Origin: Cordyceps javanica
Taxonomy: Eukaryota > Ascomycota > Sordariomycetes > Hypocreales > Cordycipitaceae
NCBI GenBank assembly: GCA_036850795.1
Contig: JAAECO010000007.1
Span: 2,587,001-2,651,000 of the forward strand
Length of the DNA: 64,000 bases
Direction: 5' to 3'
Shown here: in pieces, positions 1 to 9,562 of the stretch
Position numbering within the stretch: position 1 is the stretch's first letter
Layout: the number at the start of each line of letters is the position of its first letter
Position numbers and translations under genes: made by a program
Notes under the pieces: generated by a model
Database searches by the model: none
What the model saw: the letters and a program-made list of their open reading frames with translations, nothing else
What the model was told of the DNA's origin: nothing

Positions 1-794
1 AAATGTCGGCGAGGATGCCGGCGACGATGGCGATGGGCGAGGCAGCGAAGACGCCGGTGAAGAAGCGCAGCACGAGCAGCGCGCCCCACGACGGCGCGAG
101 CGCGCACCCCATGGTGAAGAGCGTGAAGCTGCTAAACGTTACGAGCGTGAGGTTGCGCCGGCCAATGTGCTCGCTCAGCGGGCCCCAGATGAGCGGGCCA
201 AACACGTAGCCGACGAGGAAGACGGAGATGGGCAGCACGCGCTGTTCCTGGGATGCCACGCCAAAGTAGTCGGCGATAAAAGGAATTGCTTGGCTGGGCA
301 AGGCAGACCCAATCGTCGAATTCAAAACGAGCATCGACGTCAGGGCAACGACGAGATGCTTTTTGGCCTGGCAAGTGGTGAATCCTGGTCAGTTTTCATG
401 CTCACAGAAGAGATAAAGGGTGGTGTGGTAAAATACGAACTTTGCCCCAGTTCTTGGGATTCTCAGGGTCGTCAATCTTCCACTCTATCGTCTCATAGCC
501 AGGACGACTGCGCGTACGCGAGCGAATCTGGTCCAGCGCGGCGAGGTCATCCTCATCAAGGTCGTCTTCGTCTGGCAAGGCAGAGTCGAGCTGCTCCTCC
601 TCCGCTTCATGGTTCATGTCGGCGCTGAACCGGCTGTGTTGCCCATCATCTACATGAGAAGAAAAGAACAAGGCTGGTGAGTTGGGCGACGCAACGAGCA
701 GGGAAGTCTGGTCTCAGGGTTTGATCGGTGCCTTACGTGAATAGTTTGAGGTTTCTTTCCCCTCGCCATCTTCAGTGGAATCGCTGCCACCCAT
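1..794 (-). CDS. MFS transporter, drug/polyamine H+ antiporter type (N-terminal part, cut by window edge)
   Basis: Major facilitator transporter of the plasma membrane; only about 211 N-terminal residues lie in the window. Exons run from 794 to 737, 649 to 441 and 367 to the left edge; the introns (650-736 and 368-440) keep the frame. The acidic cytoplasmic N-terminus leads into DPENPKNWGK, the signature before helix 1 of fungal DHA1-type carriers, followed by a first membrane segment (VVALTSMLVLNSTIG) and the loop GPLSEHIGRR, which is MFS motif A between helices 2 and 3. That motif places it near fungal fluconazole/polyamine antiporters. The substrate cannot be told from this part. The start at 794 is the first ATG of the reconstructed frame; a later in-frame Met before the acidic stretch is an alternative. 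Confidence 0.85.
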
Positions 795-1473
795 TCTAGT
801 ACGGTCTGCCGGGTCAATAGTCCCCGACTCGGCTATGTCATGACAGTTGCCAAAACGAGATGTGATGTGAGTGCGCGGGGTCGTAATCTACTTCTATTGC
901 GTGACGAGGCAGTGTAGATACCAGCCCGGCGGTTGCAGCAGCGAGTCCTTGCAAAGACCAAGGTGAAAATGCAAAGAAAAGATATGCCATGATTAAAATT
1001 CGGTGCAAGAGCGAGCGAAGGGATAGGCCTAATTACTTTTCTTTAGCCCAAAGCGTGGGGCCGTTCATCGGGCGGCGCAACATGCCGGGTCTAACCAGGT
1101 TTCCGGTGCCCATTCCGAGACCAAGATTTGCTAGTAAAAAGGCACCCCGCCCCAGTTGTCCGCGGCTTTCGGGCGGAGAGCGCGTGGGCACGGTGCGTGT
1201 TTTTCCATTGTTCACCACAGACAATTGGGGTCGGCAGGGCATGCTCAAGCACGCAAGCCTTCGAAACCACTCACAATTCCCCGTGCGAGGCACTAGCGCC
1301 ACGCTCCGATTTACGGCCCCCCGCGGAGATGATGCTCTCGTAAATGCTGAATACGTATCCAGTCCGCATAATCAGTGCGAAATCGCAGTCGTAGCACGAC
1401 GATCGCCGAGTTCACCACATTAAAAAAGGCGGCATGGCTGGCGGGATGTTGACTCTCCTGTTGCATTCGTTTT
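795..1473. other. Intergenic: upstream of the MFS gene, downstream of prefoldin 4
   Basis: About 680 bases between two minus-strand genes. Open frames on both strands here (for example 989-1423 plus and 1033-1302 minus) overlap each other, lack splice logic and show no family resemblance. I see only promoter and 3'-flanking sequence. Confidence 0.6.
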
Positions 1474-2071
1474 CTATACTTCAAGATTAATCTGCTTGCC
1501 AAATCTGGCGTAAAGATCAACTTTTAATTCCGTCATTTGCTCTTTGATGGTGCTGATCTTTTCCTCCAAGGCTCCGGTATCCTCTTCGATTCGAGTCGTC
1601 GCCGTGGTCAGCATTTCCTGGGCCTGTTCCAGTGGCAGGTGAAAAAATGCGTCCCCAATCTTATATCTATAGCAATTGTCAATACAGCTCCAACTTGCGG
1701 TATATTCATTGCTTGTAGAGGCGTCGTACTGGATTTTCTCGTCTTCATCGGCGAGCTCAAGTTCGGTAGAGAGGTCGTCTAGCTCTTCCTTTTCTTTCTA
1801 TTTCGCAGCGTCGTCAGTCGAAGTCCCCTATATCACCACGCAGAGGCAAGAACAAACATTCTTGGCCTTCAACTCCTCTTCCAGAAGCAATTCTCTTTGG
1901 TGTAACCTGCTGAATCTGTTGATCTTGTCCTGGTCCTCGCGACGGACCTCAACTTCTTGTCCCGCAGCTTCCTCCTCCTTGGAGAGCTGTGCGTCACCAA
2001 TTAGTCAGAGTCACGGCGAAGGATCTCCCAGAAAAGCTGCCTACCATGCGCCTCTGTAATAATGACGACAT
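1474..2071 (-). CDS. GIM3: Prefoldin subunit 4
   Basis: Beta-class subunit of the hexameric cytosolic chaperone prefoldin (GimC), which passes nascent actin and tubulin to the CCT chaperonin. Four exons: 2071-2045, 1986-1858, 1797-1730 and 1666-1474, separated by three small introns (58, 60 and 63 nt); the sum gives 138 residues, normal for the family. Evidence is the central block YKIGDAFFHLPLEQAQEML, a hallmark of subunit 4, between two predicted coiled coils, and the ending ELKVDLYARFGKQINLEV. The first exon encodes only nine residues (MSSLLQRRM). It is head-to-head with the CENP-W-like gene, with 261 bases between start codons. Family assignment is strong; exon 1 is the least certain part. 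Confidence 0.88.
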
Positions 2072-2332
2072 TTTGAGAGCTATTTTTTAACCAAATGGGC
2101 TTCGCTTGTTGGCTTTGCTCTATGCCGGGATTGCAACAGTACCAGGAGCTCAAGAATTCTTGGTGGGGTACTGTGCTCTGCACCGTGCGTCACCAGATTT
2201 TTGCACCGTCTCCTCCACAGAGGCCAGCCCCACACAAGCTAAGTGAGATGCCTAGCTGTAAGACGCGACGGCCAAGGGTTGGCATGCTTCAAAGCTGTAC
2301 TCACAGTCGCGAAGGAAGACTACGTAGTCAGA

Positions 2333-2716
2333 ATGGGTACCAAAGCATATCCAAAGGCGACCCTTAAGAAGATTGTCAAGGCGCACTCAAATCATACGCT
2401 CAAGAAAGACGCCGACGTGTCGGTATGCAGCGCGACGCGGGACGTTTGTTTACATGGCTGACTATGCAACAGATCTATCTCAACTACGTACTCTTCATGG
2501 AAAGGTGATGATGCCGATGATTCAATGGCCTAGTCATTCATTAACATTGGTTTAGTCTCGTTAAAGAAGCAGCCATTCAATCCAAACAGTCGGGCGAAAG
2601 AGGTCTCACAACCCGCAGCGTCAAAAAGGCTACCCGGGTAAGAATGATACGGTCATTACCTTCCGAACAAGTGCTGACTATCGTTTCAGGACATTCTTGC
2701 CAAGTTCAAGGGCTGA
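2333..2716 (+). CDS. Small histone-fold protein, CENP-W-like
   Basis: Four exons (2333-2422, 2473-2504, 2556-2637, 2690-2716) with introns of 50, 51 and 52 nt give a 76-residue protein. It reads as a single histone fold: YPKATLKKIVKAHSNHTL (helix 1 and loop), then a helix beginning IYLNYVLFM, then VKEAAIQSKQSGERGL, and a final helix TTRSVKKATRDILAKFKG. This matches the layout of fungal CENP-W (S. pombe Wip1), which pairs with CENP-T in the inner kinetochore; that identification is from recall of the family, not a search. The frame stays open upstream to an ATG at 2243, and a further 5' exon is possible, so the true start may lie upstream. Another short CBF/NF-Y-type histone-fold protein is the main alternative. 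Confidence 0.6.
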
Positions 2717-3530
2717 AGTACGCGAATTCGAGAATAAATAAGACAATAACCAACAATAGTCGGAGAGCGGACATCCGCATGATGATCCGATCTACGCCGA
2801 CTGCGGCACGACACAATCGAAGGGAAGGTTCAGCGTCGCAATGTTACGCAAATATGGCATTGGATGGTTGCTCTATAATTAGGTGGCTGTAGAGGCTACC
2901 AAATATATCCGACAAGACGCATCTACTGTCTGGAGAAATCGGACTATAGTTAGTTGCTGCGGCTCGATGCATGACAACCCTACCAAAGGTGTGCACGAGA
3001 CCAGGCCCACATTGCCTCAGTAGATACATTCAGGCACCGACGCTGGCAAACACGCTGTGAATCGTGAATTACACGAGACTCACCCGCAATCAGCATAATT
3101 CAGTTACTCACTTCTATATACTTGAACACAAAGTCTGATTTGTTTCGTTCGCGCCCGACCGGTGCCTAAAGAGCCATGTTTCTGTGTGGTTCTAGAAGCT
3201 CACCTCCCCACCGACAGCTGTGCGCGGGCGGCTGTCGTTGAGCAAACGGCCACCAGTGCGCCACCCGCCCGACAGCATGGTCAGTTTCACTCCTCCACAC
3301 ATCGACCATTGGAACTCTTTTCCTCCCCCCTAGAACCTAAAAGCTCCCGAGACCACTGCATTGTCTTTCTGATATCACCTTTTCGTCTTTGCATCCGCTG
3401 TTGCATCGAAGCATTGCCATTCTTGCCCATTTCGATCCTTTCATTCGACTGTCACCCTCGATTTTCCTCGACGGTGCCCTGCAAACAAACACCAACACAA
3501 CGAGCCTACGACAATTTGCGATCGATCGCC
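2717..3530. other. Intergenic: promoter region of the coiled-coil/RGG gene
   Basis: No coding signal that I can support. Bases from about 3260 to 3530 are pyrimidine-rich (runs of cctcc, ttttc) and end in a good start context (cgccATGGCT), as expected of a fungal 5' leader. An in-frame ATG at 3162 exists, but its codons read poorly. Confidence 0.5.
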
Positions 3531-5003
3531 ATGGCTGCCCCGATTGCTACCCAGCCCATTTCCAAGTCGGCCAAGAAGAAGGCTGCCAAGTCCATCCAGC
3601 GCACTGATTCTCCCGCCCCGAGCACCACATCTATCGCCCCCTCTGCAGACAAGGCTGAGGATAGCTTTGAGAGCCCATACATCAAGGAGCTTCAGAAGTA
3701 GGTGTCACACAGGGTGGCGTGTTATCGTGTTTCGCGAGGCTGAACTAACGCGTTGTGTAGAAATATTCGAAACGTAAACAAGAAGATTGTAAGACCGCTG
3801 GTGTCTCCTGGCCTGCATTGCTATTTATTCTAACGGCCACTTACAGGTGAACGCCACCAAGACTGATTCGCTCCTCGCCGAGCACAAAGGCAAGAGCCTC
3901 GATGAATTGGTTGCTGCAAAGATACTGAACGCCGACCAAAAGGCTCAGATCCTCAAGAAACCTGGTCTTCAGGCGCAACTGGCGACCCTCGAGGAGCAGC
4001 TTGCCCAATACCAAAGGGTTCATGAGCAATACGCGACGCAGGCCGCCACAGAAAAGGCCGAATTCGAGAAAACAAGTGAAAAAATCAAGAGAGATGCTGC
4101 CGAGGAAGCAAAGCAAGCCTTTGACCAGAGCTTTCAGGACAACTTGCTCCTGCTGTCACAGTTCCTCCGTTTAGCTGCGTACCGTCGAGAGGAAGGCCGA
4201 GACCCAGAGTCGGATGAGAATCAAGCCATTGAAGGGGTCCTGCTAGCCATCTACTCCGGTGACAGCTCCGCTGTAGCTGCCATGATGAAGTTGATGCAAG
4301 GCTCTGATGAGCAAGTCATCAGCGTTCCTGGAGAACAGCTGGAGTCGACTTGTAAGCGGACCGTGATATTGGGTTGTTTCCAATACTGACATGAATTTAG
4401 ACTCTGATATCGGGGCCTTGGCTAAGGGCTACACCTCGATGGCACACACTGAAGCGACGCAGCTGGCGGAGGCGGAACCAGAGAGCTCTGCCCCTGCTGC
4501 ACCAGTCGCTGTTGTAGAGGCCAATATCGCAGAGATTGAAGCTGGTGCCGAATCTCTTACTATCAGCGAAGCTACTTTGAGTGGACAGGCAACTAGCAAC
4601 GACCTGTCCATTTCACAGGAGTGGGTAGATGTCGCGGCTCCCCAAGATGCGGTTCCCGCAACTACAGTTCCCGTTGAGGCCCCAAACACTCGGTCTTGGG
4701 CAGATGATCAACCCGAGGGGAACACTGTTGTAAGTTAACTTTTATGGACACTCTTTAGGGTCGAAATCTGACTAGCACCAGGCCGCTCCTAGTGCCTCTC
4801 AGCCAAATGATGGATTCCATCAGGTTCAGCGAAACAAGGTCCGTCAGGATCGTGAAGGAAATGGTAACTTTCGAGGCCGCGGTCGTGCAGACTACCGAGG
4901 GCGAGGTGGTCGGGGTGACGGCCGGGGAAGGGGAAGAGGCAACAATCGTAACACGAGCTCGGGAGGTGCCGCCCCTCGTCCCCCTCGTCGAGAGGATCAG
5001 TAA
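3531..5003 (+). CDS. Coiled-coil protein with RGG/RG-rich tail (possibly YAG7/Mrp8-like)
   Basis: Five exons (3531-3697, 3761-3788, 3847-4351, 4401-4729, 4782-5003) give 416 residues. In order: a Lys/Ser/Ala-rich N-terminus; a short conserved-looking block (YIKELQKNIRNVNKKI); a long coiled coil around residues 85-160 (LATLEEQLAQYQRVHEQY onward); a helical segment with DNLLLLSQFLRLAAYRRE; an acidic Ala/Glu-rich stretch; and a tail with repeated RGRG, GRGGRG and GRGRGRG, typical of RNA-binding RGG boxes. It resembles fungal proteins named YAG7 or Mrp8-like, from memory only. An RNP-associated role is inferred from the RGG tail. The short exon 2 (28 nt) and the last exon are required for the tail to stay in frame. 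Confidence 0.75.
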
Positions 5004-6469
5004 ATACGCTGGTCTGACTACAGCCTGAGTAGAGAATCAGGTAATACATCTTACCGGCCTCTAGAGCGCAGAGGAACTTGTACACAACGGCATGGCGGCG
5101 TTTTCGGTCTTCACCGATCTTTTTGGTACTGAATTTTGGAGGATAAGAGAGGCTGGCAGCAACCACCAGGGTAGCAACTGAAGTTTCTAGAACCTTGCGC
5201 GGGACCGGTGGGCAACCTCGTGTATAGACGGGCTAGTTGACTTGGTGTGAAACAAGGCTACGTATGAAGCTACGTATGAAATTATGAAAGATGTGTACTG
5301 CCCCATGTGGCGCAGGGCTGATAAAGGATTGGTGCCAAAAGTAATGCAGTTTGTGAGATAAAAGAGACCTGGCAGCTGGGTTAGAGACAGTCACTTTTTG
5401 AGTCTTGAGGGGACAGCAAATTTGTAACTGGGATTGTTTGTGAGACATAATAGAAGCTGGACTCCTAATTGGGGGGCTACATGGTCGTCGACTTTGTACG
5501 AAGCTTCAGCCCGAATAGGGCTCCAGTTGATGAGTCGGCCCCCACTGGTAGCTGAATATAAGAAGGGTAACGCTGTGGGGGCATCTTGTTTCTCGTTCTT
5601 TCCTCCCGATCTGGACAAAGAGTCTACCATACCTAGTACTTACGCAAATGATCCTTGCCGGCGTGGGCAGTGGCCAAGAGCTTAGACGAGGTGCGGATTA
5701 GCGTAGGTGACGAGAACCACGAACCGCATATCGCATTCTTTCACACACTGCCAGCTGACAAAGTAGGGCTTGGAGCGAGGGACAGAAATAGATCGCTTTG
5801 GTCATGATGGCTGCCTGAGCTAGTGGTTTATTTAGTCTCTTGTCCCAATGTGCATCGAGGTCACTACTACGGGTGGATGGCAGTGGAGGAGGCTTGATCA
5901 GCTTTCTTGCCCGCGTAGCTGGCATCATGCCCATGCCATCATTCCGCTCAGACCCCTGCTATCCGATTTCGTTTAAACATGGTCCAATTAAAGGAACCGA
6001 CGTTGGAATTGACTCAGCCGGCCCCTCGCCTCGAGCAGCTAGAACATGTTTGGCAGGGCCGAGGGCGATGAACTCGGGCCCCCATGGAGAGCCAAGATTG
6101 CCAATCGTGCGTTTGAAAGACACGCCGTCATCAAGAGTACCACTGCAGCCTTGTCGGCAGTCATAGTCTAACGGAATCGTGGCTAACAGAGAGACCGGCG
6201 AGCGCGGCGATCAGGCTGGTGAGGGCGAGTTTCCCAGGCCAATGGGAGACTGCAGAATCCCGGGCCCGGTGCAGGTGCCGGCCGCCCATTGTAGGAGTGA
6301 CGCGCAATATGAATCGCATATATGCTTCATTAAACCCGATACGTACGGATTAGGACAAAGCTCGAGGGGATGTCCAAGATATATAAGGCGCGACACCGTC
6401 CACTGTGAGAAAAGGAACCAGCCTAGGACCGTAGATCGCATCGGATTCATACACGCAGTAGGACAAAGC
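5004..6469. other. Intergenic, no gene seen
   Basis: About 1.5 kb upstream of the Zn2Cys6 gene. It contains a short tandem repeat (tacgtatgaagc at 5260-5280) and several unrelated short frames. No domain, tRNA or splice-consistent reading was found. The last 100 bases hold the TATA-like box described separately. Confidence 0.5.
6380..6387 (+). promoter_or_regulatory. TATA-like box upstream of the Zn2Cys6 gene
   Basis: TATATAAG lies about 83 bases before the chosen start codon at 6470, a normal place for a fungal TATA element. No other strong TATA match is nearby. This is a pattern match only. Confidence 0.45.
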
Positions 6470-8363
6470 ATGTCACCGACACCATCCTCCAACAGATCTA
6501 GAATTCCAGATAGCGGTGAGCGTCAGAAGAGATGGGCACCCAAGGTTAGAACAGGCTGCTACACGTGTAGGTACGTCGAGGGAGGCATAACGATGAAGAC
6601 GAAAGGACTACCTGTGCGGAAGGTTAACTGCATTGATGTTCAGGCAACGTCGAGTAAAATGTGACGAGAGGAAGCCAGACTGCCGCCGCTGTCTCAACTT
6701 GAAGATTGAGTGTCAGTACAACCTCGTCCCTGCGGCGCGGCCACAATGCGGGAGCAAGATGCCAGTTGCCGATAGCCTCACCCGCCAGCCCGTCCAGGCC
6801 GTCTTCCCGGCCGGCATCGAGACAGGAGGCTACGAGCTGGAGATGTTCGCCGTCTTCCGCAACGAGACGGTACACAAGCTGGGCGGCGCCTTCAACCGCG
6901 ACTTCTGGGCCGTCGACGTACCGCGCGCCGCGCAGGCGTACCCGGCGCTGTGGCACGCAAGCCTCGCGCTGGCCGCGGTGCAGCAGAGGGTCGAGTCTCT
7001 GGTCGACGACGACGATGACGACGATGACGACCACGACCACGACCACGACCACGACGCCACGATAAACGAGCCCGCGCTGGCCATACCACGGCAGCACTAC
7101 GTCTTCGCCCTCGCCCAATTCAACAAGTCCATCGCCTGCATGGCGGACCGACTGAGGAGGGCGGACCCGCTAACATATGCCGACAAGGAAATGGTCATGC
7201 TCACGAACGTGCTGTACATTGGCATATGCAACATCCTCGGCGATTTGAAGCAGGCCATTGTACACTTGAAGAACACCATTGACTTGATTGGCGAATTCCG
7301 TTTCGGCGAGGACATGACAGCGCACAAATCCCCGCGAGGAATCCTGCGGTATCCGGAGCTGCTGGCCGTGCTCGCGTACATAGACGGCCAGAGCGGCGAC
7401 TTTGACGAAGTACCGGACCGCTTCGAACGCGAGTACGTGATCAGCGTTCCTTCCTACGACTCCTTCTCTTCCATGACCGAAGTCTATCTAGGGTTTCTCG
7501 TCATCATGTACGACGGCCTGAAGCCGCTCAACTACACCGACAGCTGCACATATCAGGCTCGCATCAGCATCCTCTCCGGGAAGCTCGAGGAGTACAGGGT
7601 CCGCCTCGCCGACTACGAGAGCCGCCTCCTGCAGACGGGGCTCCCAAAGGCAGACGCCAGATGCATTGCCGAGATCCGCCTCTTCCTGCGCTACTTTGAC
7701 GTGTACTTTGGCACGTGGGCGTGCACCACCCGCGCCGGGTACATCAAGGCAGAGCGCCAGTTTGAGGTGCTCCTCGACGACATCCAGCAGGTGCTGCAGG
7801 GCCGGCAACGGGAGGCTGAAGAAGAGCGGCACCGCCGGGGCCCCGAGCCGCAGCAGGAAGAAGAGGCGCCGCCCGCGCCGTCGCTGCGCGCGCGCGTGCG
7901 CGAGTTCTCGTTTTGCGTGTCGCCGGGGGCCCTGCTGCACGAGATTGCGCGGGTCGCGTACACGGCGCCGGTGCGGTTCCGGACGCAGGCGCTCATGAAG
8001 CGGTTCCCCTTCAAGGAGGGCGTGCTGGACAGCGGGTTCCTCGCCGCGCGGCACGAGGCCTTTACGCACTTCATGCTGCGCGCGCCGCAGCGGACGCTGC
8101 CGGCGCAGCGGCGCGGCTCCCCGGCCCTGCGGTGGTACGCGGACACGGCCTCGGGACCGGACGGGCCGTTTGACGGGTGCCGCGGCTGCGAGTGCATCGA
8201 GGGGCTGTTCGTGTGCAGGGACCACCGCGTCCAGTACTTCCTGCTAGAGGACATCAACGGCGAGCAGTATGTGCGGGTGCAGTCGCGCTATGATCGGCGC
8301 TACGGGTTAGAGGGCGAGGTGTTTGAGTACTCGATGGGGGAGGATTTAGGCATATTAGTTTAG
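6470..8363 (+). CDS. Zn2Cys6 fungal transcription factor
   Basis: Sequence-specific nuclear regulator. Exon 1 is 6470-6570 and exon 2 is 6644-8363, giving 606 residues. The 73-nt intron interrupts the zinc cluster, and splicing restores a perfect CX2CX6CX6CX2CX6C with cysteines at 30, 33, 40, 47, 50 and 57 (GCYTCRQRRVKCDERKPDC...). The rest looks like the helical fungal-specific regulatory domain (PF11951-like) with no enzyme motif. Around residues 155-173 there is a run of Asp then alternating His-Asp, encoded by a GAC/GAT/CAC microsatellite at about 7005-7055. The target genes are unknown. No obvious cluster partners flank it, so it may be a solitary regulator. The C-terminal third is very GC-rich. 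Confidence 0.9.
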
Positions 8364-9562
8364 CGATATGATACCACCAAGATGAATTGGAACTATTTTA
8401 ATACCATCGTGGTAGGTGTAAACGCGGCGGTGCGTACGTATCGGAAAGAGACTGACATGAATGACACTACTACACAGCCAGGCCGAAGCCATTGTTGTCT
8501 CTTGCCTCGTCATCTTTGCCATCTTCGAAGCCGAAGCATACATCAGCAAACTCAACCTTCTGCGGTAAAGCTAGTCGTGGTCAACAAGTCATGCGTAATA
8601 GTGTAGCTTCCGAGTGATAGTAATAGCGCTGGTGCCTGCCTGGACGAGCCCTGCCACAAGTATAAATACTTACAATATTGTACGGTTTTGTCTAGTTGCA
8701 TGGCCTTGAGTGAAATGCTCACTTCAAGAGCAGCCAAACTTCTCTCGCTACCAATGTACCTAGGCAGTGTCGATGTAGAAAGCTAGGTAAGTACATATCC
8801 TACCAACGCAGCTGCGTCTACATCGCCAACGTCGAAGCAGGTCAGGGTGTTGCCACCTTTGAGGGTCAAATGGCTCCCATCCCCTAAATATGAAGTGTTT
8901 GAAATTGATATCGATCCGGATCTTGGGGCCGAGGACGCGAGAACATGCGGCTCGGGCAATCTAATTTTATGCTTATCGTGCTCCCCTTGCAGAGGACAAG
9001 CCACTGAAACTCACCCAAGACGCACCAAGTACTTACGGATACTTACTCACTTTTATGCCGCCGAAAGAAACTGTGGCGCTGCTGCTAAGTGGCGCCTTTT
9101 GTCCTGGTGCGACTTGAATGGCTCACGTATCAACTAACCAATGGCAGGTACCAAAGTACCTCACTAGTACCTTTTTCACTAGGAAACTTTGCAACTTGTC
9201 CTTTTCAGTACTTACTTGCGACGCCCGCCCTGATGAGCCAACCGATTGGTGTGGAGCTTACAAGCTGTCCTTGTCGACATGCTTCTCTGGCCACATCAAC
9301 CTTTCTTTACCGTATCATCTGACAAAAAGCGGCCGGCCTGCCCACTTCACCCGCAGCAATTGAGTCGTCTGGACTTTCACAGCTGTTGAATCACCATCAT
9401 TCTTCAGTCTCATTCTACTTTCCTCCCTCCTTCTTTTTCACCTGCCCAATGCTTGCCTCTCTCTAATACCCACAGCTACACACACGAGACGCCATTGACA
9501 GCTTTGTCCCGTCGTTGGGGTCACCGCTTCGGACACACCACAACTATAACACATCGAGCACG
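8364..9562. other. Intergenic: promoter region of LHS1
   Basis: About 1.2 kb without supported genes. Several short AGTACTTAC/GGTAAGTA words occur (8785, 9027, 9205). The last 150 bases are pyrimidine-rich (ctttcctccctccttctttttcacc), a common fungal core-promoter/leader pattern before highly expressed genes. Confidence 0.5.

Noticed and set aside
9515..9562. Upstream in-frame ATG for LHS1
   Set aside because: Starting there would put 16 polar residues in front of the signal peptide; the ATG at 9563 gives a normal one.
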